DNA of 52,897 bases from JBEKYD01 sp049509915. GTDB taxonomy: Bacteria > Acidobacteriota > Terriglobia > Bryobacterales > Bryobacteraceae. Made by a program: the position numbers and the translations under genes. The notes beneath the pieces are model-generated. The model saw nothing but the letters and a program-made list of their open reading frames with translations. It was not told where the DNA came from and made no database searches. The stretch lies in contig JBEKZL010000011.1 in assembly GCA_049509915.1 (NCBI GenBank), positions 1 to 52,897 of the forward strand, given 5' to 3'. Of the stretch, positions 36,704-44,842 are shown in pieces; positions within the stretch are counted from its first letter, which is position 1, and every line of letters begins with the position of its first letter.

Positions 36704-37957
36704 TTAGTTATCTGGAATGGGCGCTTTCCCACAGGGTTTTCCACAGATCTGTGGATTCTCTAGAAATCGGTATACCCGCCGGCCCAAAGACTGCGGTGCC
36801 TCCACATCCGCCACGCATTCGTCGCCCTCGTAGCGCAACTCCAGAACCTTACCGCAGGCGTGCAAGAGCGCCAGCGTGGCGCCGTCGGCGGCCGGAAAAC
36901 GGTAAATCGCGCGAAGAATCGGATCGAGAGGCAGCACGTCGTCGATGGCTGCCACCAGTCTGTCCACGCCCACGCCCGTGACGGCCGAAATTCCCACCGC
37001 CCGGAGGCCCGCCCGGTCTTCGTTCCCGATCCTGCGTCCCCAGGCGGCGGCATCGAAACCGGCAGCCGAACCATGGTCCAGACGGTCGATCTTGTTTAAG
37101 ACCAGGAGCTGAGGTATATTGCCCGCGCCGATTTCACCCAGCACTTTCCTGACGTGCGCCACATGTTCGGAGGCCGCCGGCGACGAGGCATCCACCACGT
37201 GCAGCACCAGCGCCGCTTCCGTCACTTCTTCCAAGGTGGCGCGGAAAGCTTCTACCACGGTTGTCGGCAGATTGCGGATGAATCCCACCGTGTCGCTCAC
37301 CAGCACCCGGCGGCGGGAAGGCAGATCTAGCGGCCGCACGGTCGGATCGAGGGTGGCGAACATGCGCGCGTCCGCCACCACGCCGGCCCGCGTGAGGCGA
37401 TTGAATAGCGTCGATTTGCCCGCGTTGGTGTACCCGGCCAGGGCCAGAGTGGCCAACGGAACCGCTACCCGGCGCCGCCGGTGCAGCGTCCGGCTCGCCC
37501 GCACCCCTTCCAGTTCCCGCTTGATCTTTTGAATCCGGCGCGCGATCCGCCGCCGGTCGGTTTCAAGCTTCGTCTCGCCCGGTCCCCGAGTGCCGATCCC
37601 GCCGCCGAGCCGCGACATTTCAATACCGTGCCCGGCCAGCCGCGGCAGCAGGTAGTTCAACTGCGCCAGTTCCACCTGCAGGCGTCCTTCCCGAGTGCGC
37701 GCCCGGGAAGCGAAAATATCCAGAATAAGCTGGGTCCGGTCCAGCACTTTGACTTCGAGAGCTTTTTCGAGATTGCGTTGCTGAGTGGGCGTAAGCTCGT
37801 GGTCGAAAACCACAACGTTGGCGTCTACCTTTGCGACGGCGCTCCGCAGTTCCGCCACTTTGCCTGCACCGACGAGGGTCGCCGCCTCGGCGCCGGCTCG
37901 CGCCTGTAGGAAACGGTCCACAACCCTTCCGCCCGCGCTAGCCGCCAGTTCCGCCAA
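36704..37957 (-). CDS. hflX: GTPase HflX
   Basis: Ribosome-splitting GTPase. Visible motifs are LVGAGKVAEL and VVVFDHELTPTQQRNLEK in the N-terminal domain, ILDIFASRARTREGRLQVELAQLNY, GGGIGTRGPGETKLETDRR, and the G domain: GYTNAGKST (G1), DPTVR, DTVGFIRNLP (G3) and NKID (G4). The 37957 start is a TTG and leaves out conserved family sequence. The frame continues upstream through ERAILAGIEWKGR, which aligns with the N-terminal strand of HflX, as far as the hfq TAG at 38072. There is no ATG, GTG or TTG in that stretch. The real start or expression mode is therefore unclear. It lies directly downstream of hfq in the same frame. Confidence 0.92.
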   Translation of the reverse strand: MAELAASAGGRVVDRFLQARAGAEAATLVGAGKVAELRSAVAKVDANVVVFDHELTPTQQRNLEKALEVKVLDRTQLILDIFASRARTREGRLQVELAQLNYLLPRLAGHGIEMSRLGGGIGTRGPGETKLETDRRRIARRIQKIKRELEGVRASRTLHRRRRVAVPLATLALAGYTNAGKSTLFNRLTRAGVVADARMFATLDPTVRPLDLPSRRRVLVSDTVGFIRNLPTTVVEAFRATLEEVTEAALVLHVVDASSPAASEHVAHVRKVLGEIGAGNIPQLLVLNKIDRLDHGSAAGFDAAAWGRRIGNEDRAGLRAVGISAVTGVGVDRLVAAIDDVLPLDPILRAIYRFPAADGATLALLHACGKVLELRYEGDECVADVEAPQSLGRRVYRFLENPQICGKPCGKAPIPDN

Positions 37958-38071
37958 CTCCTCCAGAGATTCTTCAGCCGAAATTCGCGCGCTTTCCGAG
38001 CCCGACCGGCCCTTCCATTCGATGCCGGCCAGTATGGCCCGCTCGCCGCGGCTCTGCCCCGAAAGCGTGTC

Positions 38072-38377
38072 CTACGCCTCCGCCGTATCGACGTGTACCG
38101 GCGAGCCAGGAATACTAGCGCCCGGGTGCCCCCCCGATGCCGCTTGCGCGCTCGAAGCATAAGGGTGAGTCGCCTTCTGCGTTACCACGGTCGAAATGGC
38201 ATGCTTAAAGATTAACTGCTCCTGGCTGCTGGTCTCCAATACCAACGAATACTTGTCGAAACTCTTGATCCGGCCGGAAAGCTTCACGCCGCTCATCAAA
38301 TAGATGGTGAGGGCAATTTTATCTTTCCGTGCGTTGTTTAGAAAATTGTCTTGGATGTTCTGCGCCGGCTTCTCCAT
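38072..38377 (-). CDS. hfq: RNA chaperone Hfq
   Basis: A 101-residue Hfq protein that forms a ring and pairs small RNAs with mRNAs. Sm1 is visible as NIQDNFLNNARKDKIALTIYLMSG ... IKSFDKYSLVLE, and Sm2 as LIFKHAISTVV (family form YKHAIST). The C-terminal tail (about 70-101) is Ala/Ser/Gly-rich and likely disordered. The start is ATG 38377 behind a GGGGGAG. The stop is a single TAG, followed in the same frame by the HflX-coding sequence. Confidence 0.95.
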   Translation of the reverse strand: MEKPAQNIQDNFLNNARKDKIALTIYLMSGVKLSGRIKSFDKYSLVLETSSQEQLIFKHAISTVVTQKATHPYASSAQAASGGHPGASIPGSPVHVDTAEA

Positions 38378-38486
38378 CACTCCCCCAAAAAGACAAGGCC
38401 TGTCAAAAAGAACAGATAAAGTGTTAATCGGCGATTGTATTGTACACCGTTTGGAAAGGCCCCCGCACCATGCTGGCTCTTATGGG

Positions 38487-38789
38487 CTACTCGTCGTCGT
38501 GCTCGGCGGGTCCGGAAGAGGCTCCCGTTCCGGTCGCCATCGTTTCCAGTTCCTGGCGATTCAGGCTGCGGGCAGGCGTGGGCTTTCGCAATTGCACCGG
38601 CGGCGGCTCGAGGATGAATTCCTGCGCCGCGGCCAGTTCTTCTTCCAGATTGAATTTGGGGATCGAATGGAGGCCGGGCACCCGCGCGATTCCGTCCTCG
38701 CCGATCAGGCACTCCATACCGCCGTTCAAGGTGAAACGGATTCGGAGGCCGCGGCGAATCGAGAGTTTGCGCAGGTCGGCCAGCTTCAT
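38487..38789 (-). CDS. Conserved small protein of unknown function, coupled to DksA-like gene
   Basis: A 100-residue protein beginning MKLADLRKLSIRRGLRIRF. It has a short basic N-terminus, a predicted beta-hairpin region (FTLNGGMECLIGEDGIARVPGL) and a Pro/Arg/acidic tail. Its ATG overlaps the stop of the DksA/TraR-like gene (ATGA), and GAGGAAG precedes it. The coupling suggests a joint regulatory role, but no family function is recognised. Confidence 0.75.
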   Translation of the reverse strand: MKLADLRKLSIRRGLRIRFTLNGGMECLIGEDGIARVPGLHSIPKFNLEEELAAAQEFILEPPPVQLRKPTPARSLNRQELETMATGTGASSGPAEHDDE

Positions 38790-39193
38790 CGGCTGGCTTC
38801 CTCGAGTTCGTCGACCTGTTCGCCCTCTTCGATGCGTGTGGCAACCAGGTCCTGGCAGGTCACGCAATAGCGCGCCCATGGCACCGCGTCCAGGCGCTTG
38901 ATGGAGATGTCCTCTTCGCACTCCGGACACACTCCGTACGAGCCAAGATCGATCCGTTTCAGCGCGCCGGAGATTTCCCGCAACAGCTTCATATCGATCG
39001 AATTGCGATTCAAAAACAGCCATTCTTCGTGGTGCTGCTGGCTCAGATCGCCTTCGTCGGAAGGAATATCCAAACGCGATACCAGCTGCGCCGCCTTCTG
39101 CTTGGACAGGCTGTCGCGCACTTCCTCCCCTTTACTCTCCAGGACCCGCCGATAGTTGGCAAACTTCGACTTGGTTCCATCTTTGACGTTCAT
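38786..39193 (-). CDS. DksA/TraR family C4 zinc-finger protein
   Basis: A 135-residue protein with an N-terminal coiled-coil (FANYRRVLESKGEEVRDSLSK ... LLREISGALKRID) and a C-terminal zinc finger, CPECEEDISIKRLDAVPWARYCVTCQ (CxxC...CxxC). DksA proteins bind RNA polymerase near the secondary channel and mediate the stringent response together with ppGpp. The stop overlaps the start of the following small gene. The start is ATG 39193; a second ATG is immediately upstream. Confidence 0.9.
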   Translation of the reverse strand: MNVKDGTKSKFANYRRVLESKGEEVRDSLSKQKAAQLVSRLDIPSDEGDLSQQHHEEWLFLNRNSIDMKLLREISGALKRIDLGSYGVCPECEEDISIKRLDAVPWARYCVTCQDLVATRIEEGEQVDELEEASR

Positions 39194-39356
39194 CATAACA
39201 ATCTCTTAAGCTTGCGGCGGTTCTCGCCTGATTCGGATAGCGAGAAACCCTTCGTGCGAACCAGAAACCAGCAGAGGCGGACTCTTTGGGCGAGCGGCTA
39301 CGCAGCCATCAGAAGATGCTAGCGCATGCGAGTCGGCAAGTCAAATTCCGGCACTT

Positions 39357-39387
39357 GCCGGGCCGCGACCGCGAGGGAGCGGTTGCC
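39357..39387 (+). repeat. REP-like dispersed repeat, copy 3
   Basis: GCCGGGCCGCGACCGCGAGG followed by GAGCGGTTGCC, upstream of the small secreted-looking gene at 39479. It closely matches the other copies. Confidence 0.65.
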
Positions 39388-39478
39388 GGGAGCGGACCTT
39401 TCAGACCGGTTAAGCACCTCGACGGAGACCCTAAAGCGAATCGCCCTCGCAGCCGATAACACATTGGGAGGTGCGGTA

Positions 39479-39880
39479 ATGGGTTCCGTCTCTTCGATTA
39501 ACGCCGGCGTATCGGATTTGCTCCAGACTCTCTCCAGTCTCGGTTCGCCGATTGTCTCGTCCTCGGCAACTGTATCCGCTTTGGAAAAGGCCTCGCCCGG
39601 CGACCTCGTCCAACTGAGCAGGGCAGCCATTCAGTTGGAAAATGTGGATGAGATGTTCGGTGGCACGACCGGCTCGAGCGCCGAGACAAGCGCGACCAGC
39701 CTTGAGGATGTCCTGGCCCAGGCAACCGAGTCGTCGCCTTCCTCCGGCGCGTCTTCCTCTGCCACTGCTTCGTCCACCGCAACTACGGCGGCGCAAATCC
39801 AATCCGCTGAAATCCAGGGCCTGCTCGATAGCGGAGCCAGTGGCGGCCTTACGGGTTCTCTGTTTGACGAGATCGGTTAG
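39479..39880 (+). CDS. Ser/Ala/Thr-rich conserved hypothetical protein
   Basis: A 133-residue protein starting MGSVSSINAGVSDLLQTL, with GGGAGG seven bases before the ATG. The N-terminal half is amphipathic helix (GDLVQLSRAAIQLENVDEMFGG). The C-terminal part is a low-complexity Ser/Ala/Thr stretch. No signal peptide is evident. The composition fits a surface, filament- or phage-like small protein, but I do not recognise a family. Confidence 0.6.
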   Translation: MGSVSSINAGVSDLLQTLSSLGSPIVSSSATVSALEKASPGDLVQLSRAAIQLENVDEMFGGTTGSSAETSATSLEDVLAQATESSPSSGASSSATASSTATTAAQIQSAEIQGLLDSGASGGLTGSLFDEIG

Positions 39881-39933
39881 CCGCGCCAGCTTCCCATTGG
39901 TTGGTCAGGCGGCTCCGCCTGCCCTACCGGTTG

Positions 39934-40150
39934 GTGTGCCGAGCATGTTCAACAGCTCGGGGGTGAAGGTCCCCTCTACGACCTGATGGAGGTGAAGTAG
40001 TAGCGAAGCGCAGGGGCGTTCCGGCGACGGAGGGTCTGAAAGAAGCGCGGAGCAACGTACGAGCCGATGTACAAACACCGGATCTGAGGCATACGGTGCC
40101 GGGCCAACGGGCCAATGACCGCGAAGCCCATATCCATCAGAGGCACTGGT
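39934..40150 (+). mobile_element. Probable group II intron fragment (5' domain, no reverse transcriptase)
   Basis: A stretch starting GTGTGCCGAGC (matching the GTGYG 5' end of group II introns) continues with a GAGC/GCTC hairpin, GGGGGTGAAGGTCCCC and GTACGAGCCGATGTACAAAC, and a run of short paired segments. The overall look is that of intron domain I. It ends before any reverse transcriptase/maturase frame; none is present downstream. A dead-end fragment is likely. Identified by resemblance only. Confidence 0.45.
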
Positions 40151-40223
40151 TGTAAATTCGGCGGTTGCGTTCAACGGAGCGGTTCTTGACGAAAAACCTG
40201 CGCATCTGCCCACCATTCTTGGA

Positions 40224-40445
40224 TTACGCCGCCGGGCGTAGGCCGGCGCACCCCGTATCGGCGGAGAGGCCGGTGCCAAAGGCCATCCACAGCGGCACTT
40301 CGTACAAACGCAGGCGATCCAGGCCCACGGCTTTGTGCCGATCCTCCCAGCCGTTCTCCTTGGCCGGAAAGATCACCCAGCCCGTCGCCGGCAGGTGCGC
40401 AAACCAGTGCTGCAGGTGGGTCGTGCTTCGATACAGGTGCGGCAT
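40224..40445 (-). CDS. Small hypothetical protein
   Basis: A 73-residue protein starting MPHLYRSTTHLQHWFAHLPA with GAGGG about six bases before the ATG. It contains GWVIFPAKENGWEDRHKAVGLDRLRLYEVPLWMAFGTG, with many Trp, His and Arg residues and no signal peptide. The resemblance to the small aromatic-rich protein at 15857 (GWVIYRHP) is limited to a short motif. Function unknown. Confidence 0.55.
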   Translation of the reverse strand: MPHLYRSTTHLQHWFAHLPATGWVIFPAKENGWEDRHKAVGLDRLRLYEVPLWMAFGTGLSADTGCAGLRPAA

Positions 40446-40576
40446 TCTTAACCCTCTTTCCGGATCTGAATGGCCCGCCTCCCGAGCTGTCTTCGGGGCC
40501 ATGGTGCAACGTTACAGAAGCCCAACGCGGCTATCAATAGAAATCATGTGGGGAAGGTGCCCCCCAAAAGAGGGGA

Positions 40577-42742
40577 TTATTCCCGGCCGAAAAGCTCGGC
40601 GCGGTGAATTCGCTCACCCTCCAGAACCACCATAGAGATGCGTTCCGTGGCGGAAATGTCTTCGAGTGGGTTGCCATCCACCAGCAACAGGTTGGCATCG
40701 AGGCCCTTGCGAATCGCGCCGATCCGGCCGGAGGCGTTTAGGAGTTTCGCCGCGTTGACAGTGGCTGCCTCCAGCGCCACCACCGGAGGAATGCCGGCCT
40801 GCACCCAGAGCCGGAACTCGTGGTGCAGGGATGGTCCCGGAAAGACCAAGGGGTTCCCGGCGTCGGTTCCCATCACCAGCGGCACTCCCGCCTGCCAGGC
40901 GCGCAGCAGGTTGGCGCGCGCCACTTCCAGGGCATGGGTGAACATCTCCACTCGGGCGGGATCGGCGGACTTGCCCGAAGCCAGGAACTCGCGCGTAGCT
41001 CTCAGCACGCCGGCCGGCGCCGTTTCTTGCACCAGGGATCCCGAAAGCGCATCGGCCTGGCCGGCAAAATACTGGGCATAGGCTTCGACCACGCTCAGCG
41101 TGGGATCCAGGTCCACCCTCTCGCGGGCCATCCGCTCCAGCAGCGAATCTGGCAGCTCATCCCGCCACGAGCCTTGCTCCACCGAAGCCGCGCCGATATC
41201 CACCGCGTCGAAAACGTCGCGGGCATCGCCGGTGTGTACCCCCAGGGGAAGGTCGCGGGCGCGGGCTTCCTCTGCAATGGCTCGTATCAGGAACAGATCC
41301 AGCCGGTCGTAAAGCCTGCCCTGGCCCCAGCCAGCTTCGAGTATCGCGGTGATTCCATCCACGCCCCGGCGTTTCAGCTCGCCCACCTGGGCGCGGGCCT
41401 CGCCGGCGGTCTTGGCGGTACGCACCAGTTGCGCCTTCACCGATCTGCGCATGGCGTCGGGAACGTACCAGGTAAATTCGGCGCTGTGGCCGTTGGCGGC
41501 GGTAAAAAGCGGCCCGCAGACGAACAGAAGCGCGCCCGGCGTGGCAGCCTCGTCGATCCGCCGCCGCAGCGTCAGCGTCCGGTCGAGCTCGTCGCCCACG
41601 CTCCGCGCGCTGGTTACGCCGCTATAAAGCAGCGCCGCGGCCGCCCGTGGCATGGAGTTGGCCGGGTCGTAATCGGCGCTCGAATCGGACAGCCCCGGCG
41701 CACCTCCCAGGTGTACGTGAACGTCGATGAGTCCGGGCAGAAGCGTTTTGCCGGCACCTTCCACCACCTCCGCGTGCAGCGCCTCGGGATCGGGCGCGGC
41801 CGGTGCACTGTAGACTTCGGCAATCTTGCCGTCGCGCACCAGCACCGAGCCGTTTTCTATCGCCGCTCCTTCGCCGGTAAAGATGCGCGCATTGCGGATC
41901 AGAAACGCCCCGGAACGCTTCCAGTGGCGGAACATCGTCCGGTTCTGCGCAATGTGTTCTCCGGTGCCCGCCTGCCAGCAGCCCATCGCCACGAACGGAG
42001 CCAGCACCGCCAGCGCCCACGCTTTCTGGCGCGGCCGAAGCCTGTCCTCCTCCGCCCGGCGAAAGAGCCCAACGGCCAGAAGCATACCCACCACCGCGGT
42101 AAGCAACAAGGCCGCGGCGGTGTCGCGGGAGTCCCAAAGGGTCCGGTCGAGAAAGAAGATTCCTTGAATGTCGTTCACCAGGTAGGGGGCCGGCATGAAT
42201 TCAGCCGCCGTCTGCGCCCACTTGGGCAGCAGCGCCACCTGCAGCGTGGCGCCGCTCAGAAGCAGCACCGGCAGGTATAGCGCCAGCATCGCGACACTGG
42301 TTCCCACCAGGCGGCGCGTGACCGCGGCAACAACCAAGCCGACGGCGCGAATCGCCGACACCCCCAAAACGATCATCGCCAGAAGGGAAAACCAGTTGCG
42401 CGGCGGAGCCATGCCGTACCAGCCGTGCGCCAAAGCCAGCGTCCCGGCCGCCATCGGCAGACAGAGCAGCCAGCCGCTCACCATGCCTGCCGCCAGCCGC
42501 CGCGCGACGCCCGCTTCACCGCCCTCCGCCTCGTGTATGGCGCCCCACAGGCCGTTGCCCACGATTCCAATGGTCAGCACCGGACCGACGAAATAAACAA
42601 TTCCGCCCCCGGTCGCGTGAGACAATTCGGCGAACGCGAACAGGAAAGCGAACGGAACCAGGTAACCGAAAATCAGAACCGGACTATTGCGTAGGGTCAG
42701 TCGCAAATTGCTCTTGAAGAATGCCTGGATGGGACGCTCCAC
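40577..42742 (-). CDS. Fusion protein: ABC-2 type permease domain plus amidohydrolase domain
   Basis: One continuous frame of 721 residues with two parts. Residues 1 to about 250 form a membrane region with six or seven segments (VLIFGYLVPFAFLFAF, GWLLCLPMAAGTLALAH, LLAMIVLGVSAIRAVGLVV, LALYLPVLLLSGATLQVALLP) and resemble an ABC-2 type exporter permease. After a short linker, residues about 280-720 form an imidazolonepropionase/prolidase-like amidohydrolase: metal site GLIDVHVHLGG (HxH), LPLGVHTGDA, VMGTDAGNP (catalytic Asp) and the C-terminal GLDANLLLVDGNPLED. No ATPase gene is adjacent. It is divergent from a LacI-type regulator with a palindrome between them. The role is unknown; a membrane-anchored hydrolase is one option. 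Confidence 0.85.
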   Translation of the reverse strand: MERPIQAFFKSNLRLTLRNSPVLIFGYLVPFAFLFAFAELSHATGGGIVYFVGPVLTIGIVGNGLWGAIHEAEGGEAGVARRLAAGMVSGWLLCLPMAAGTLALAHGWYGMAPPRNWFSLLAMIVLGVSAIRAVGLVVAAVTRRLVGTSVAMLALYLPVLLLSGATLQVALLPKWAQTAAEFMPAPYLVNDIQGIFFLDRTLWDSRDTAAALLLTAVVGMLLAVGLFRRAEEDRLRPRQKAWALAVLAPFVAMGCWQAGTGEHIAQNRTMFRHWKRSGAFLIRNARIFTGEGAAIENGSVLVRDGKIAEVYSAPAAPDPEALHAEVVEGAGKTLLPGLIDVHVHLGGAPGLSDSSADYDPANSMPRAAAALLYSGVTSARSVGDELDRTLTLRRRIDEAATPGALLFVCGPLFTAANGHSAEFTWYVPDAMRRSVKAQLVRTAKTAGEARAQVGELKRRGVDGITAILEAGWGQGRLYDRLDLFLIRAIAEEARARDLPLGVHTGDARDVFDAVDIGAASVEQGSWRDELPDSLLERMARERVDLDPTLSVVEAYAQYFAGQADALSGSLVQETAPAGVLRATREFLASGKSADPARVEMFTHALEVARANLLRAWQAGVPLVMGTDAGNPLVFPGPSLHHEFRLWVQAGIPPVVALEAATVNAAKLLNASGRIGAIRKGLDANLLLVDGNPLEDISATERISMVVLEGERIHRAELFGRE

Positions 42743-42759
42743 GGTAGAACTTCAGTATA

Positions 42760-42774
42760 AAGCGCAGGGCGCTT
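42760..42774. promoter_or_regulatory. 15-bp palindrome, candidate LacI-family operator
   Basis: AAGCGCAGGGCGCTT, perfect half sites with a three-base centre. It lies between the divergent permease-amidohydrolase gene and the LacI-family gene, about 18 bases upstream of the former's start. LacI-family operators are palindromes with a central CG or short spacer, so this is a plausible site, but no binding evidence exists. Confidence 0.45.
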
Positions 42775-42846
42775 CAACCCGGCCGCCCGGCATACGGGAG
42801 CTTTCCGGCGCCGTGTTTAATGGGACTACAATAACGGGAGAGCCCC

Positions 42847-43848
42847 ATGAACCTGCAACAAGTTGCCCGGCGCGCGAAGGTTTCGACGGCCACCGTATCG
42901 CGCGTCATCAACAACGCCAGCGTGGTAAGGAGCGCCACGCGGACTCGCGTCCTGCGTGCCATCGAGGAACTGAATTACCATCCCAACCTGCAGGCGCGAT
43001 CGCTAGCCGGCGGCAAGAGCAACACCATCGGCGTGATCGTGTCCAATCTCGAGAACCCGTTCTTCTTCGATATTTACAAAACCATCGAAGCCCTGGCTCA
43101 CGAACAGGGATACGAAGTGCTGATGGCCAACACGGATTATCGGCCCGAGCAGCTCATCGCCAGCCTGCGCCTGATGATCGGGCGGCGCGTGGACGGTCTG
43201 GCTCCCATCGTGTCGGAAATGGAGCCGCAACTCATCGCCGAAGTGGCCGAACTGGGGATTCCGGTGGTGTTCTACGACGTGGGCACGCCCAGCGAAACTG
43301 TCTCCAGCATTCGCGTCAATTACGTCGGCGCCGTCACGCGCGTGCTCGATCACCTCTTCGGCTTCGGCCACCGCCGCATCGGTTTCGTCGGCCACCACTC
43401 CACACTGGCGCCCCTCAATGAACGTATGAACACCGTGCTGGACGCGGTCAGCCGCCGCCCCGGGCTCGAAGTCCGTACCGCAGCCGACGAGGACACTCTC
43501 GAAGGCGGGCGCCGCGCCGCCCACAAGCTGTTCGCCTCCGGTTTCGACCTGACCGCCCTGGTGTGCGTCAACGACCTGACCGCCGTGGGCGCGCTGCGGG
43601 CCGTTCGGGAACTCGGCCGCCGCGTCCCCGAAGACGTCTCCGTCACCGGATTCGACAACGTGAAGCTGGCCGAATTCTGCTATCCGGCCCTGACCACGGT
43701 GGATATTCCGCGCGAGCGCGTCGGCCAGATTATGTGCGCGCAGATCCTGACCGCGCGCGGCACACCGCCGCCGGCCGGCAGGGAAGTTCTTATCGAACCG
43801 ACACTCATTGTGCGCGCCTCCACCGGTCCGGCGCGGGGCGGGGTTTAA
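42847..43848 (+). CDS. LacI-family transcriptional regulator
   Basis: A 333-residue regulator. The N-terminal helix-turn-helix reads MNLQQVARRAKVSTATVSRV, and the hinge helix segment is HPNLQARSLAGGKSNTIGVI. The periplasmic-binding-like sensor domain (about 60-330) includes NPFFFDIYKTIE, GHRRIGFVG, CVNDLTAVGAL and VSVTGFDN. Such regulators respond to sugars. GGGAG lies about six bases before the ATG. It is divergent from the permease-amidohydrolase gene and may control it or galE downstream (only eight bases away). Confidence 0.93.
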   Translation: MNLQQVARRAKVSTATVSRVINNASVVRSATRTRVLRAIEELNYHPNLQARSLAGGKSNTIGVIVSNLENPFFFDIYKTIEALAHEQGYEVLMANTDYRPEQLIASLRLMIGRRVDGLAPIVSEMEPQLIAEVAELGIPVVFYDVGTPSETVSSIRVNYVGAVTRVLDHLFGFGHRRIGFVGHHSTLAPLNERMNTVLDAVSRRPGLEVRTAADEDTLEGGRRAAHKLFASGFDLTALVCVNDLTAVGALRAVRELGRRVPEDVSVTGFDNVKLAEFCYPALTTVDIPRERVGQIMCAQILTARGTPPPAGREVLIEPTLIVRASTGPARGGV

Positions 43849-43855
43849 TCCTTCC

Positions 43856-44842
43856 GTGACGACCCGCAAAATACTAGTCACCGGCGGGGCCGGCTACATC
43901 GGCTCGCACACCGTCCGCCTGCTACTCGACCAAGGCTACGAAGTAACCGTGGTGGACGACCTCTCCAAAGGCTACCGGGAAAACGTTCCGGATGGGCGCC
44001 TGGTGGAGATGGACATTGCCGATACCAAGCGACTGGCGGCCCTACTGAAGGAGTCCGGCGCCGAAGCCGTGGTACACTTCGCCGCGTTTATCGCGGTGGG
44101 CGAATCCATGCGCGAGCCTGCCCGTTATTTCTCCAACAACGTATGCGGATCGCTGTCGGTGCTGGCCGCCATGGCGGAAGCGGGCGTCAGGCACATCGTG
44201 TTTTCCTCCACCGCCGCGGTGTATGGCAACCCGCACGCGACTCCGATTGAGGAAACGTTTCCCATTCAGCCCGTGAATGTCTACGGCGAATCGAAAGTGA
44301 TGGTGGAAACGCTGCTGCGCTGGTTCGACGCGATTCACCGCATTACCAACGTCAGGCTGCGCTACTTCAATGCCTGCGGCGCCGATCCACAGGGCCGCCT
44401 GGGCGAGCAACACGAACCGGAGACGCACCTGATCCCCCTGGTGCTGCGCGCCGTCGAGACCGGCCAGCCGGTGACCATATTCGGCGACGATTACGATACC
44501 CCCGATGGCACCTGCATCCGCGATTACATTCACGTCAACGACCTGGCGCAGGCGCACATTCAGGCGCTCGAATACCTGCTGGGGGGCGGCGCGTCGGATG
44601 CGTTCAACGTCGGCACCGGAACCGGCCGCACGGTGCTGGAGATAATCCGGGCCGTGGAAGAAGTTACCGGCCAGAAGGTGCCCTACACGACCGGTCCGCG
44701 GAGAGAAGGCGATCCCGCCGCCCTGGTCGCCGCCTCCGACAAACTGCGTGCGAAGCTGGGCTGGAAACCGCAATATACGGACCTGCGGGAGATCGTGCGG
44801 CACGCCTGGGAATTCGCCAGGAAGAGGGGAACGGGGACGTAG
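43856..44842 (+). CDS. galE: UDP-glucose 4-epimerase
   Basis: Interconverts UDP-glucose and UDP-galactose. The 328-residue extended SDR has the NAD motif TGGAGYIGS, HFAAFIAVGES, the serine in SSTAAVYG, catalytic YGESK (YxxxK) and the sugar-binding RYFNACGAD. The start is GTG 43856, eight bases after the LacI stop, with a GGGG run upstream. A longer frame overlaps the regulator and is rejected. The pairing with GH42 and EPS genes in the window suggests galactose handling, by context only. Confidence 0.95.
   Translation: MTTRKILVTGGAGYIGSHTVRLLLDQGYEVTVVDDLSKGYRENVPDGRLVEMDIADTKRLAALLKESGAEAVVHFAAFIAVGESMREPARYFSNNVCGSLSVLAAMAEAGVRHIVFSSTAAVYGNPHATPIEETFPIQPVNVYGESKVMVETLLRWFDAIHRITNVRLRYFNACGADPQGRLGEQHEPETHLIPLVLRAVETGQPVTIFGDDYDTPDGTCIRDYIHVNDLAQAHIQALEYLLGGGASDAFNVGTGTGRTVLEIIRAVEEVTGQKVPYTTGPRREGDPAALVAASDKLRAKLGWKPQYTDLREIVRHAWEFARKRGTGT

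Noticed and set aside
40160..40190. GCGTTCAACGGAGCGGTT resembling the right arm of the REP-like repeat
   Set aside because: The left arm is missing and the stretch fits better as part of the possible intron fragment.
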